A stretch of DNA of 64,000 nt from the NCBI GenBank assembly GCA_013368445.1, contig JAACJO010000022.1, positions 186,001-250,000 of the forward strand. Direction: 5' to 3'. Below, piece after piece: positions 35,570-47,479 of the stretch. Numbering within the stretch: position 1 is the first letter of the stretch; the number at the start of each line of letters is the position of its first letter. A model generated the notes under the pieces. That model saw only the letters and a list, made by a program, of their open reading frames with translations. It searched no databases and was not told the DNA's origin. The DNA comes from Leucocoprinus leucothites. Its lineage: Eukaryota; Basidiomycota; Agaricomycetes; Agaricales; Agaricaceae. Position numbers and translations under genes: made by a program.

Positions 35570-35925
35570 GTCATACAGCTCCGATTCCAGAGTATCGTTG
35601 GCGCTGGAATCAAGCTCCCGAGGACCCACCTCCGAGTCCTAGTGGTGCTGGTGTTGTTCGTGTTGTTCAACTTTGTGGGTCACCCCCGCCTCCAACCAGC
35701 TTTTTTCCCATCTCCCCAAACGCGGGTCTGTTGCAACGGCCTCTCGGTCTAGTGCTATCATCACGACCTACACCTATGCCCGCATCTGCACCTGGAATGG
35801 CTCCACCACCACCCATTGGCGCTCGATAATGGGAGGTAGGTGCCAGTTGCCCCAACTTGTCACGCTCAAGGTCAATCAAGGCAACTCTCCTTAGCCGACT
35901 CTACCCAATCCCGCTTCATTATCCT
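35570..35925 (+). pseudogene. BuGZ-like fragment, Pro-rich part only
   Basis: The fragment contains PPPSPSGAGVVRVVQLCGS-like Pro-rich sequence and the CCGACTCTACCCAATCCCGCTT end. It switches at about 35920-35930 into PS-family sequence, with the same junction as at 30.66 kb and 56.9 kb. It has no finger and no last exon. Confidence 0.55.
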
Positions 35926-36960
35926 GAACCCCATATTTCGCCTACACAACCAGACCATTCGCTTCATCCACTGTCCGGCTCTCTGCTGATTGACTTTCGA
36001 CATCTCCATTGACGCGCTCCCTGTCCTCTGGTATATCGATCTCCTTAGCGGCACTGCCAAGAGCAACGTCGCCACTTACCATGTCGTTTTCAGCGACAAG
36101 TACTTACACTGGCACCAAGCGTGTCACCACTGATCGCAACAACACCAAGTGCCCCTCTCATGACAGCACTACTGCCCTCTGTGCCGTCCACATCATCCGA
36201 TACGCATCCAGTAGTGTCCACGCCCATCTTGCGCTCCCAGCATTCTACCCACGACAGCAGCGTTCTCGCTCTCTTCATCATCAAGCTGATCTCTCTGTGA
36301 TGGAGGAATCACAGCTTGCATTGAGAGTGGAAACTCTATAGCCGGGGCGGGCGTGATTTCGATTATCAGAATCGATAAATCAGGCCGGAGTAGAGGGGCG
36401 GATGGATGTGGTCCCTCGTCAGTGGTATTGGAAACCTGTAAGGGCTCTGAATGAGGTATGGACACTTTTATCGTTGCGTCGTACGACAGAGCTGATGACA
36501 ACAATATATTTCTGCCAGTGCAGGCTTTGACGAAGGAAGCATGGGCGGTGAATTATGCTGGGAGGATAGCTCTAGTGGACCAAGCTTCTTACTGCCAAAA
36601 CCGTTCTGCCCCATTCTCTTCTCCAATAAAGCGTCTACAGTTACAACCTCCACCTCTTGCCGCACAACCAACCTCTCAAGCGCAATCCGCTTGGCCAGTT
36701 GTCGTTGTAACTCTTCCACCACGTCGTCAATCGCATTTCTGAGCAGTGATAAAACCCGCCAGGGAGCTCGATACTGGCGCTGCTGTGGAAGGTATATCGG
36801 GCTTGGCCGTGCAGAGCTAGGCTGCCAGGATCGTCAATCAAAACTATCGCCTCTTGTATTATGTTCACCGACACAGTTCCCTACGCTAGCGCTTCAACCA
36901 CCTGCGCAAGCCCTCAAGTGCCCTCCTCTCCCCTTCCAACGAGTTTAATCCTCAAACGAA
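35926..36960 (-). pseudogene. PS-family fragment, variant 5' end
   Basis: This is the counterpart of 30661-31800. Blocks include VLIDDPGSLALHGQARYTF (36.8 kb), QRQLAKRIALERLVVRQEVE (36.7 kb), KLGPLELSSQHNSPPMLPS (36.57 kb) and SAPLLRPDLSILIIEITPAP (36.37 kb). Also present are EESENAAVVGRMLGAQDGR and VDTTGCVSDDVDGTEGSSAV (36.2 kb). The frames shift between blocks. Confidence 0.4.
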
Positions 36961-37059
36961 CCTCTTTCCTATGATGCCCCTCTTATATCAATTTACTTAC
37001 TAGATCATCCAGAGCAGAGAACAATCGAGCGTTGTTGTGATTGTGTGATTTATAATGAC

Positions 37060-37610
37060 GTCTTCTACCAGTGAAGGCTCTGACAACGGAAGTATTGGTG
37101 GTGAGCTATGCTGAGGGATAGCACTGAAGGACGAAGCACCTTCAAACTCGATTTACACTGTTACTCTCTCCCCCTCGGTAATGCCTGGCAGTTACACCCT
37201 CCACCTCATGCCACACAAGCAACTTCTTAAGCGCGATTTTCTTTGCGTGTTCTTCTTGTAAGTCTTCCATAGGGTCGTCAATCGGAGTTTGAATAGTGAC
37301 AAGTCGTGTAAGGGAACCCGATACAGGAGCTACTGTCGAAGGTATACATGTATCTCAGCCTGACTGAGGAGAGGTGGATACAGGTAAAGGACGGTCAATC
37401 GCCTGGGATGGGCAGAAAATAAGATGGACGTATGTGTAGTGCCAAACACGCTTCGTGGTTGTTGTGTTGTCTCGTTCCAACGAGTTCATGGAGCGTGATT
37501 CCGGCAGATTAAGCGAGTGTCGTGAGTTATGATGTGAGCAAAGCCACTGAGTCATGTACGGACGCCAGTTCAATGCGGAGATATCCCGTTCATGAGCGAA
37601 TTTTCGTAAA
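37060..37610 (-). pseudogene. PS-family 5' fragment
   Basis: Only the first-exon block and the exon after it are present: LPESRSMNSLERDNTTTTKRVWHYTYV at 37.4-37.5 kb, an intron, then the start of the LQREQ-type helix (37.2-37.3 kb). The sequence runs out near 37.06 kb against PS-variant sequence. Confidence 0.4.
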
Positions 37611-37959
37611 AGAAGTTATACATTCTCGACACTTGTAAAATGGCCCGGGACACCATGTGCATTAACTCGCGCTACTCTCGAACGTTCATGCTATGTTTGT
37701 GTAGTCCTCGGTAGTGTGTTTGCCCATGTTCGTTCTTTCTTCTACCAGTGAGAGAGGCCAAGAATACAGAGAATTGTCTCAGGAGCAATGGTTTAGATCT
37801 CAGGACCGGTCCCATAGTCACTAGTGGAGACGTTCAGCATCTTCCTTGATGAGTTGATTGAGGCATGACGAACAGGGATCTAACGCCGAGTTGGCCGCCG
37901 TCCTGCATTTGCCCACGTTTTTAAGTGCCGGATTTGTAAATTGATAATAATTGGCTCTA
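37611..37959. other. Spacer, remnant of PS/BuGZ head-to-head region
   Basis: This is related to 35220-35540 (TTGTAAAATGG, CCTTGATGAGTTGATTGAGGC, CCTGCATTTGCCCACG). No gene is supported. Confidence 0.3.
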
Positions 37960-38270
37960 ACCTTGACGGCGCATTGCAGGCCCGAGTCGTGCGCCTCTGG
38001 CTGGTCCAAATCCCAAGAAATGCATCGAAATCCTCCAAGTACTACCGCTCATCCCACTAGGTGCAACCATTTCTCCATATTCACCTGCCTTCTTTCCCCC
38101 TCCCTCTGGTCCTGGCCGTGCTGGTGGTTTTCCTGAGGTGTCAAACCGCCTCTACCTAGCTTTATTCCCACCTCTATGAGCGCGGCTCAGCAGCTTATTT
38201 CTCAGGTGCCATCGTCCCAGTCAACACCTACACCTACACCTGTACCTGAAGTTAGAATGGCCTTCCCGCC
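37960..38270 (+). pseudogene. BuGZ-like fragment, Pro-rich part only
   Basis: The fragment contains the Pro-rich block (PPSGPGRAGGF-like, then SFIPTSMSAAQQ) and ends against the NACHT-4 3' flank. There is no start, finger or last exon. Confidence 0.5.
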
Positions 38271-38433
38271 GGCGCTGGATCGCCTTCTGCACCATCAGGG
38301 CGAACCGAATTAATTTATCAGTCATGGCTGAGTTTGTGCGAGGGTCATAGATGCGGGGGATGATACACCATGCAACATGTGAAAGGTATAGAACGATATG
38401 GACAGTGTCAGTCATATTTCTGCTGGTGCCAGT

Positions 38434-41400
38434 CTAGAGTCCGTCAGGAGTGTCTGCTCCGCCCTCGTCATCGTCCGATGACTCCGCTTCGTCACCCGTC
38501 ATTGCTATCAGGCAGGTATTCTCTCCATAGCCAATCAGGAAAATACGGTAGCCTTCTTCTGCCAGAGGGAGCATTTCCGTAGTCGAGAGTGATATTGGAT
38601 ACATATCGCTCCTCCACGACAGAGAATCCTAGGGAAATGCTATAATTACACCTTTTCTACTAGCGGTATCACCCACTCACAATAGGCAAAGTAATAAACT
38701 CAGAATTATGGCCAAATTTCGCCCATTTCTCAAGAAGGAGACAATCCGTTGGGCAGTTTGGTTGGGTCCTGAGTAAAGGCGCAAATCCAGAGTCCTGTAA
38801 GAATTGATAACGGGTAAATCTGACCCCTCGAACACTCAGTGTATGGCAAGAACCCACCGAGGATAGCCTGACAACAAGTTCTCTAAACCCCTCGAGAAAA
38901 TCAAAATGAGGCAAAACAAATAATTCTTGATCCAAATGGCAGAATGGAAAGTTGCAAATGTATGTGACTGCAGCAGCAATTCCATCAGGAGTGCGTATGT
39001 CATGGAGCACTATCCATGGGTAGCCAATAAATTCGCTTTTATCAACTTCCAAGGATGTAAATGGACGATGACCAGTTGTCAACCACCTACTACCCCATTG
39101 CATCCACAAACAAAATACTGCCACCCATGCTTCCTCTTGAAGACCAAGCCAAGGCTCATGTCCAAACTCTTGCCAGAGAGAATGATGGAAAATGAGGTTA
39201 CCCTGTAGGTCTGTGCCTGGAAACCTCAAATACAGATAAACAATGTTTGGATCTGAGGAGTTGGGGCACCATGAAAGAACAAGAGGATATAGCCATCGAA
39301 GTGCGCAGTTGATAGTGACATAATCAATGCACATGAAGCGTGCGAGGTCATTCAAGCATGTGTGGCCTTGGCAGATAGATTCTAAAATAGACAAATATGC
39401 CAGAACCTGTTGTGCAATATGGCCAATCTCATGAGGAATGTCATCAAGGATATGGTGGCACAGGTGGTGCATAATTTTTGTGATGTCAGATGTGCAGGAT
39501 AGCACATCAGCAACAATTCGGAGCCGGGAACAAGGATTTCCGCGCCAAGGGTCGGCAACAAAGAATACAATGATGCATGCAAGGTCATGGGAGAATCGGA
39601 CTTGAGGAGGTCCTCCGCCACCTTCACCGTTGTAGTGAAATTTCTGATCTGAGTAGAGGAGGGGATAGAGGGATTGCTCTAGATCTATAGGCCATGGATT
39701 ATCAGCAGAACAAGAGGTCTTTATTTTGTCAAAAGCCTCTTTCCAATATGCATGTAGGTTCATTGCACGTGGATAGGCAATCACAAGGACAGTATTCTGG
39801 TCATGACCGAGCAAGAAATAGGCAAGGGTTGAGCACCAGCTGATCGCCAGAATAATGTTAAATGCTGTAGCGTTGTCGAATGAGTCTTCAATGGAACAGA
39901 ACCACAGGCCGACATCATCCCATGTCCTTGGTGGGTACATGTCCCAGTCCAGTGGCTTCACTTCTGCGCCCCATTGGCCAAACAGGCCCACATATTTATT
40001 GATGAGCTGGTAGTCCGTTGGCCATAGTGGCATGGTGCGTACCATGCAAGTGCTCACTGAGGTCTGGATCCTCTTTAATTATTTAATCTTGAATGTAAGA
40101 TCCTCTTTTTTGCGAAATGATTCAACGAATCACGCACATTTGTAACCAAATCTTGGGCTAATCTCATCAGGTTATCATCAGTATCATAATGGCGGGTAAA
40201 ATATCGTGACAAGTCCTTAAACGAGAAGTTTTCTAATTCCTCTCGTAGCTTTCCAACATCGCCTCGATGGAGTGTGTTGTGCCATAGCTTGAATAATAAT
40301 AGCTTGAGGAAGGCGTGTATTTTATCAGGGGTAGTCTTCCCAAACCAAGGAACAACATCTGGTAAATAGACGAAAATTAATGTTAGGTGTTAATACCATA
40401 GTTGAACATACGCTACCAGAGAAATCTTTGCCGGCACCCCTTCCTACAAGGAACTGGTGCCACTTAATGCATGCAACTCGTATTTCTGTGAGTGCATCCA
40501 CTTCGTGCAGCCCAAAGTATCCCATCTGAACAGCCACCTTCACATAATCAGCGAATGTAGTGTGAGAAAATACAAGGCATTTGCGTGAAGCGTCGGTGGG
40601 CAAAGGTATGGAGAGGACAGAGCGAAGTCTTTTCAATGATCCGTAAAAGGCTGCCTGCTCGATGGAAAAGAAGTTTGCTATTGCTTGTGCAGAAATTTCA
40701 TCGAGCGAAAGGTATGGAAGTGCACTCTCGCTGACTAAGAGTTGAAAGTAAAGGACCAGGAGAGCAGTGTGGAGGAGAGTGGGAGGGATGCTGAGAAGTA
40801 AGCCCCTATACAGTGCTGCGAGAGGATCAAAGGGGTTTCGCTCGTCGGAAGTGAGCTTGCCTTGCAGAGACTTCAGGCATAACTCGAGCTGGGTAGTGGG
40901 GTGATCATCATCAACAAATGTCACGACGAGAGAAGCAAACAACATGTTGCCAGATGCAACGGATTCAATCATCTGCACATCAGTGCGAGTGGGCCACTCA
41001 ACATCCGCCGAAAATGCATCGCTGTGTTTGTTTTTAATGTGCCTAAACCCGTCCCGTAGCACCACTGAAACGTCCTGACAGGCCTCGGGAGTATCCATTG
41101 GAAGCTCCTCCTGCCATACCCCAGAAGTAAGATCAGGCGCATTGAAGATCGACACAATTTGCCATTCCGGGCGACTAGTGACGATGCAAACAAAGGGAAG
41201 TTGTCGTGCCTTGACGCTTGAAGCAAAAGATGTGAATGACTCAATAAGCTCGCGCTGTGCCTCATGTGCGCTGCACTCGTCGAGGCCGTCTAGGAGAAGA
41301 AGTGCTGGGCGGGGTTTGACATTGGAGTTTTCAATCCTCCGGAGGGCATCCGCTGGCTCATCAATTAATCGTTGGAATTGTAGCGGCAGGCGCTTCTCCA

Positions 41401-42441
41401 GAATGGTGGAGTCCATGCTGAGGATGTCAGAAATACGTTGGCGGTATGTGGGGTATGCGAGGGCGAGTTGGTAGGCAAGAGAAGGAATGATGCGATTGGG
41501 GTCATCGTGCTTGTTGGCTCGGGAAAGAAAAAGGCCCGCCGCCGGAAAGCCTTGTTGTGCGCAGTATTCCATGATATATTGGGCTATTGCAGATTTTCCA
41601 ACACCGGCAGGTCCATAAAGCCAGAAGAGTGACTCTTCTCGGCCCATGTTAAGCAGCCAATCTACAAGCCTTTCTCGTAACGATATACGAGTATTGTGAT
41701 GGCACCGAGGGGCAGTGTAATGCCTTGCCGCAGAGTCATAGGTACCATCAGCCATTGCATTCTTCTTGAGGAGTTTTAACACTAGAGTATTTCAGATAAT
41801 CCAATGAATAGCCATCTGATCGGATGGGTATAGGCTTACTTTTTCTTTCAATCTCTGGTCTATCATTCGCAACCATGATCGGATTATTGACAGTGAAGTG
41901 GTGGGCGCCCGAGAAAAGCGAGGTGTTGGGAGCGATTGAATTCGAGACCGAGGACGTCAGACTTATCCCATTGGATGAAGTTTTGCCTTCCGCGTCGCCT
42001 GACCATCAACAGCGCATAAATGTGAAGAGTACCCCCGTAATGTCGAGCACAGCTCACCTGTCTGTGAGAATCTGTAACCAGGCTCAGCGTGACTCTCAGA
42101 TCCAAAAGGTTGGCATTCCTGGCCTTCCTGGCCTTCTTGTGTCTGCATGGTCGTACCTAGTAACAAACGTTACCGATGTGAGGGTTCCACATTGTATAAT
42201 GCCAGGAAATGAGAGTAAATCATACATACCTGCACCCGGATGGTATATTGCTCGGTTGCTTCGTTCGGACTCCTCTTGGATAAAAACTGGATCGTCGGGA
42301 ACACTCGAAGATGAGGCAAACCGAAAGGGACTGGCCGTGGAGCTGTCCCAATGTTTCACTAAGCGTTCTCAAAACAGTGACTCTCATGAGGACATACCTC
42401 GGCGACATGGACGTCCATGAGCTGGGGTCGGGATATGACAT
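38434..42441 (-). CDS. NACHT-domain NTPase (NLR-type), NACHT-4
   Basis: The start ATG is at 42441 (MSYPDPSSWTSMSP). All four small N-terminal exons are open, including FSGAHHFTVNNPIMVAND in exon 4. The third small exon has a 9-bp direct duplication giving QEGQEGQE. The NACHT exon is 40417-41781 with GPAGVGKS, LLLLDGLDEC and SRPEW. The next exon starts VVPWFGKTTP. The C-terminal exon runs from about 40057 down to about 38680 (PLWPTDYQLINKYVGLFG to SEFITLPI). After a 52-nt intron, the last exon 38434-38628 encodes GYRIFLIGYGENTCLIAMTG and an acidic tail ending TPDGL-stop. The joint near 40.08 kb has stops in the two relevant frames, so it must be spliced or broken. By the motifs seen, this is one of the best preserved copies. 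Confidence 0.75.
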
Positions 42442-42639
42442 GGCGGTCGTTATTATCAAACATTTATTGTCCACGGCTTGGTACCGTGGGATACAGGTGA
42501 GACAACTCGGCGAGAATAGCAGCGTGGCTGTGTGACATGAGATATTGGCAGTGCGACAAAATGCTTATAAGCTTCTTTGCCGAGGGTTCTGAATTGATCC
42601 CAATTAACTGGTCCGGGTTCCGCAAAGTCGAAATCAACA
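42442..42639. other. Spacer upstream of NACHT-4
   Basis: This is the expected NACHT-4 promoter region, related to 50080-50255 (inverted) and 63040-63200. No distinct elements are recognised. Confidence 0.3.
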
Positions 42640-43680
42640 TGTTAGTTCGAGTAGCACGAGTTCCAAAGTCCATCCAAACTAATTCTAGGTACCATTCCAC
42701 CAAGTCCTCTGAATCCCTCCTCCTGTCCCTCATGACCACCAGCATCACTCGCCGGGTTCATACACTCCCCCTACCGCTGGCGGCCATATCATGGGCTCGT
42801 AGCAGTAGGAACAGCACGTATTTTCAATGGAGAACCCATGGGCCCCTCCTATTCACGACACCTACACCTGGACTATCTACACCACCCCAAGCACGTACAT
42901 CGACGTACTTATCGTCCTCGGTCTCGGCCAGGTCCTAGACCTCCCGAACTCACGCTGGCACTACTGGGAGACTCTGGATCTTCTTGACTAGTATAATGCA
43001 GTTGTTGACCAGGGAGGAGTGATACGGGGAAAGAAGCTGGAGTGAAAGTGACATCAGGCATAGGTGCTTTGAGGCCTGTAATTTCACGATGTCGGTGGTA
43101 CCTGGCGACTCCGCTGTGGTGGAAGGGGATAGGGAAGAGTCGGGAGATAATTCGAGCGTAGAGGCTGTACGGTGTATCGTAGAGGAGGATTGTCGTCATG
43201 ATACTCCCAAAGGTCGGTGTAGGTACTGTTGGTCAAGTATGGAACGATATGCATGGAATGCGCATCAACTACGGTCTTAATGATTCCATGCATTCGTGAG
43301 TAGTGGGTACAGCAGTGGTGCGGATATAGGCACGGAGAGTTGTGATAGAGGTGCAATTGGTTGATGTGACGATGATGGCAGAGGGCTTGGCGAAGAGGAA
43401 GGAGGCGGTGATATAAAGAAAGCTCGGGTAGTTGGTGGTTGGGAGCGTGATCGTGGTGGAGCAAGAGGAGGATGTGAGGCGACTGTGATCGAGTAAATGT
43501 TTCCTGTGACAGACGCCCATAGACTAGCGCCCGTTTCAACAGAACCTAGAACGACATCACCTATCCTGATCATCACCAGCTCTCGAGTATGAACAATACC
43601 CTTATAAGGGTAACTCGAGCATCCTCCTCATCCGCTGTATCAGCTGACACTGCCTGTGTCCTTGTAGATCGGCTGCCTTA
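42640..43680 (-). pseudogene. PS gene copy 4b, 3' part
   Basis: This holds 3' blocks of the PS family: Ser/Pro-rich SPSPLPSSSHQPIAPLSQLSVP (43.35 kb), SFPVSLLPGQQLHYTSQ (43.0 kb), VSSGGLGPGRDRGR (42.9 kb) and the Trp-containing 3' end (42.65 kb). It lacks its own 5' half; at about 43.68 kb it abuts a second, more complete copy. Confidence 0.4.
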
Positions 43681-46060
43681 TCATCCTCGTCCCCGACAGT
43701 CTCAAGCATACGACCCAATTCCAACCCTCCCAAACTCACGATGTCTGTAGTACCCGATGACTTTGCTGTGGTGGACGAGGATAAGGAAGGGTCGGGTGCT
43801 AATCTAGGTGCGGATGCTGTACGTCGTATCGTAGAGGAGGATTGATTTCGACTAGTCACGGTGATCTCGAGTGCCGGTATGGGTGCTGCTGGGATGGGGG
43901 TTATAGGTCGGGCGGGACCTTGGCGTTCGGAGCCATGACGACCATCCTCCACCACTAGTGCAATTGGTTGATACCGAGTCGTGTGTGGAATCCAAGGTCG
44001 ACGATAGCAGTGTAGCTCTGGTCATCGTCGTATGTATAATGTGTAGAGAGAAGAGGCTGTGGATCATGTACTGCTATTACTTCGCAACCACGGCGTCACG
44101 GCCTTTTGCCCTCCAACTTCCATTCAAACGACTTCACAGTTGGCGAAATAGTCGGGTCCGTCCCGTCAATAAACGCTAGAATTTGAGCTTCTACATCTGC
44201 AAGTGATCCAGTGTGGGCGTGGTCACCGCTAGCCCGATCGTGAGGAGTTGATGTAGTCGACGAAGGTGCGCCCGGTAACATTGGTAACGCTTCGTATGCC
44301 CTGGCCATAATATCATCCGAAATCCGAAACCCAAGCTCCATCATCGCATCTCCCTATAGACATCCAATCTCTGAACGACGGCACTAAGAACGTCGTTGGA
44401 GATTACTGGCGGTAGAGGTGAATAATTAGTTCCACTGACAGGGTATCGCAGATATGCGTGTGATGTCATGTGTGCGATAGACGCCAGGGAAGGGTTGAGT
44501 GCTCGCCCTTCAAGTGAAATACAACACGTATGTCATGCGTGTGGAACATGGGGGTAATGATTCCAGGAATTGTTCAAGAAGTGGGTGCAGCGGTGATACG
44601 GGTATAGGCACAGAAGGTTGGGATGGGGACTCAACCGGTTGATGTGAAGATGACGGAGGCGCTGACAAGAACGAACGTGATGATGATGTGGAGGGAGCTA
44701 GGATGGTTGGTGGTCGGGAGCGTGATTATGGTAGAGTGAGGGAGGATGTGAGGCGATTGTGGTCGTGTTGGTGTTTACTGAGATAGACGCCGTACAATAG
44801 CGCCCACATCTGTTGAGCCTGGAACGTCTTTCCTCCATCACCAGCTCTTGAATGGCTTGAACCACACCTTCCGCACCCGAAACCCGAATGTCTTCCTCAT
44901 ATACTGTATCAACTGCTGCAGTCTGTCCTCGTCGATTGATTTTCAACGCGAGGTCTGCATCGATGTGTTCCCTGCCCCCGGCGTGGCAACCGCTTCAGCG
45001 AAGAGTGCATTGACACCAAGTGTGTCATTGCTGGTCCTCAACACCGGCACCAAACGCATCTCTCGCAACGGCAGTACTGCCTTGTGCGTCATCCGCAACA
45101 TCGCCTGCGTACCCAGCAACATCTGCATTCCCACCAAGCGTAATTCGGTGACCACAACAACACTCTCACTCTCTTCGTGAACTTGCTCTTGTTGTGATAG
45201 AGAGTCGCCAGGGATCACAGCTTGGATCGACGGGGAAAGTTCTGAAACCGGAGCGGGCGTGATCTCGATTGTCGCGGTTAGTGAATCAGATTGAAGCAGA
45301 GGAGCGGACGGGGAAGGTGTTCTATCAACGGCATTGGATGTTTGTGAGGGCTCTGAGGGAGGTATCGCCGTTTCTACGACCACCTCATATGACGGAGCTG
45401 ACGACAACAATACGTCTTCTGTGTGAGTTGGTGCTGGTGCAGGCCCTGTGAAGAGAGCGTTGGCGATGAGTTACTGGGGGATGACTCCGGAGGACCGAGC
45501 TTACTGGGTTTATTCTTCTGTACTTTCTCCTCTAGTAGGGCATCGACAGTCACATCCTCAACCTCTTGCAACGCAATCAATATCTCAAGCGCGATTCGCC
45601 TGGCCCGTTTTCATTGTAAGTCTTCCACGAGGTCGTCGAACGTAGTTTGCATATTGACAAGGCGCGAGAGGATGCCCAATACAGGAGCTACTGTCGGAGG
45701 TATACCTATATCTTAAGCTGACTGAGGAAAGGTAGGGATGGATAGAGATCTGTCAATAGCTTGCAAGGGGGAGGGAACGGGGTGGACATACATGCGGCAA
45801 GGAAACATCTTTGTGGTTATTGTATTGTCTCGTTCCGGAGGCTGAGGTTTTGCTCACGGGTCTGTGTGTTCACGGAGCCTGGTTTCGCAGGAGTCGTTGA
45901 ATGCCATGAATTGAGAAATGAATAAGGCCAAGTCATATTGTGCAGCGGATACTTGAATGGGCGGAATTCTCGCAAAGGCTGTCGTACATCCTCGTCGCTT
46001 GTAGAGTGGGTAACATGACCGTTGCTTCGTGCTATTCCCCTTCCACCCTCAGGCATTCGT
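43681..46060 (-). pseudogene. PS gene copy 4a, 3'-truncated
   Basis: The 5' blocks lie at 45.8-46.05 kb. ALLEEKVQKNKPSKLGPPESS follows at 45.5 kb. A good frame at 45.0-45.41 kb has SAPLLQSDSLTATIEITPAPVSELSPSIQAV and DSLSQQEQVHEESES. Next are YEALPMLPGAPS and GSLADVEAQILAFIDGTDPTIS at 44.1-44.3 kb and RRTASAPRLAPDPSLSSST at 43.8 kb. It stops at GLELGRMLETVG next to copy 4b. Frame breaks lie near 44.95 and 44.35 kb. Confidence 0.42.
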
Positions 46061-46289
46061 TCTGGATTTGCATAATCCTAGATAACATGTTCTATGATGG
46101 TCGCTGTCTCCTCTGCCGGCCGAGGGGGGCTGAGGATCCCAGATATTGCCCCAAGAGTGATGTTTGAAGCGAAAGTTGACAGAAGAAGGCACCTTATTGA
46201 TGAACCCATTGATGCCTGAGATTTTGACACTGATTTCCCACGTGTCAAGGGCTGGGTATGTCGCCCACAATCGCATCACTGCATCCGCT
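46061..46289. other. Spacer 5' of BuGZ copy 5
   Basis: This is the usual head-to-head type (TGATGAACCCATTGATGCCTGAGATTTTGAC, as at 20890). No gene is supported. Confidence 0.3.
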
Positions 46290-47175
46290 AAAGATTGGCA
46301 CAGATACAACACAGCTGGCACCAACCCAAATAAATGCCAAATCTTCCAAGCTTTTGCCGTTGCCCACCACGTACTCACCCCTCAACCCTTCCCAGTCGTC
46401 CACGAACTGAAAACGTACTTCCAAGTCGTGATGGCTACGAAATCGAGATCTTTGGGATGGACGGTATCCCCACACCCGACGTAGCAGAGTACAAAAGTCG
46501 TAAAGAAATATAATTCGGTCTCGTAGCCGGATCAATCTCCCAACCACAAGCCAAGCGTTTGAAATCTGAGAACGGAGAGAGGAGTTGGGGGTTCAACTAA
46601 GACGTTGATGGAGTTGCGAGTGGGAGTAGTGAAGCGACGTATGGTGGGCTGGCTCAGACGTATGCTACGCTACTGTGCCTATGCCTCCGCCATTCCTCCC
46701 GCCATTCCAGGAGGATTGCCACCCGGGTGAGTAGTTTTCCTGCTCTGACATTCCTCCAACTCATGATCCCCAACCACAGTCCCTCCTCCCCCGACTTCCC
46801 ATTCCCACCAGATTTCCCCCCTCCCATCTTGCCACCACCATTTATTCCACCAAGTACAACCCTTCCATGTTTCCCTGGTTTCTCTTCCCCTTCACCCGGT
46901 CCTTCTGGTAATACTGGCATTACCGCGGCCTCCACCTAACTTTGTGCCCGCCGCTACGAGCGCTGGTCAACAGCCTATTACTCCGGCACCATCGTGACCC
47001 ATCTCAGTCTATATCTACATCTGCACCTGGAATGCCTCGACCATCATCTCCTACTGGCGCTGGACCGGGCTTGGTACAGGTACCTCGAGGACACACAAGA
47101 TCAATCAAAACCTCCTCAGCCGACTTTACCAATTCCGCTTTGAAGCAGACACTTCCTGACATGAACAATCAACAA
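46290..47175 (+). pseudogene. BuGZ/ZNF207-like gene, copy 5 (both ends missing)
   Basis: There is no zinc-finger exon. Recognisable sequence begins around CAGTCGTCCACGAACTG (46.39 kb). It includes a frame-shifted form of the GYEIEIFGMDGIPTPDVAEYK block (46.43-46.5 kb), then the Pro-rich exon (FPFPPDFPPPILPPP, 46.79-46.85 kb) and PTGAGPGLVQVPRGHTR (47.05 kb). It ends at the ALKQTLPDM block without the last exon. Confidence 0.6.
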
Positions 47176-47479
47176 AGATCCATCCCTTGCTGAATATCTC
47201 CGTCAGCTTTGGAACTGGCTCCGTGACCACTAAATCACCGCTCTCAAAACAATACTTGGAATTCCTAGCCCTTCACCGGTAGAAGAGAGGGCGAACGTGC
47301 TATTGAGGGCTATACAAACCTCGTACGAACCCTCGAGGGTAGAATGTGATTAGCACAAAGTCACGGGCATGCCGCCCACTCTACCATGACGAGGATGTAC
47401 AACAGCCTTTACAAGAGTTCGCCCATGAGCGGGATTATCTCAACCACCTCCCACACAACATGACCTAGCCCTACCCACC
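47176..47479. other. Junction where the array orientation flips
   Basis: From about 47.34 kb the sequence is the reverse complement of the usual PS 5' flank (CCACTCTACCATGACGAGGATGTACAACAGCC). The part at 47176-47340 has no counterpart I can identify in this window. The outer breakpoint of the inverted segment therefore lies here. Confidence 0.45.
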
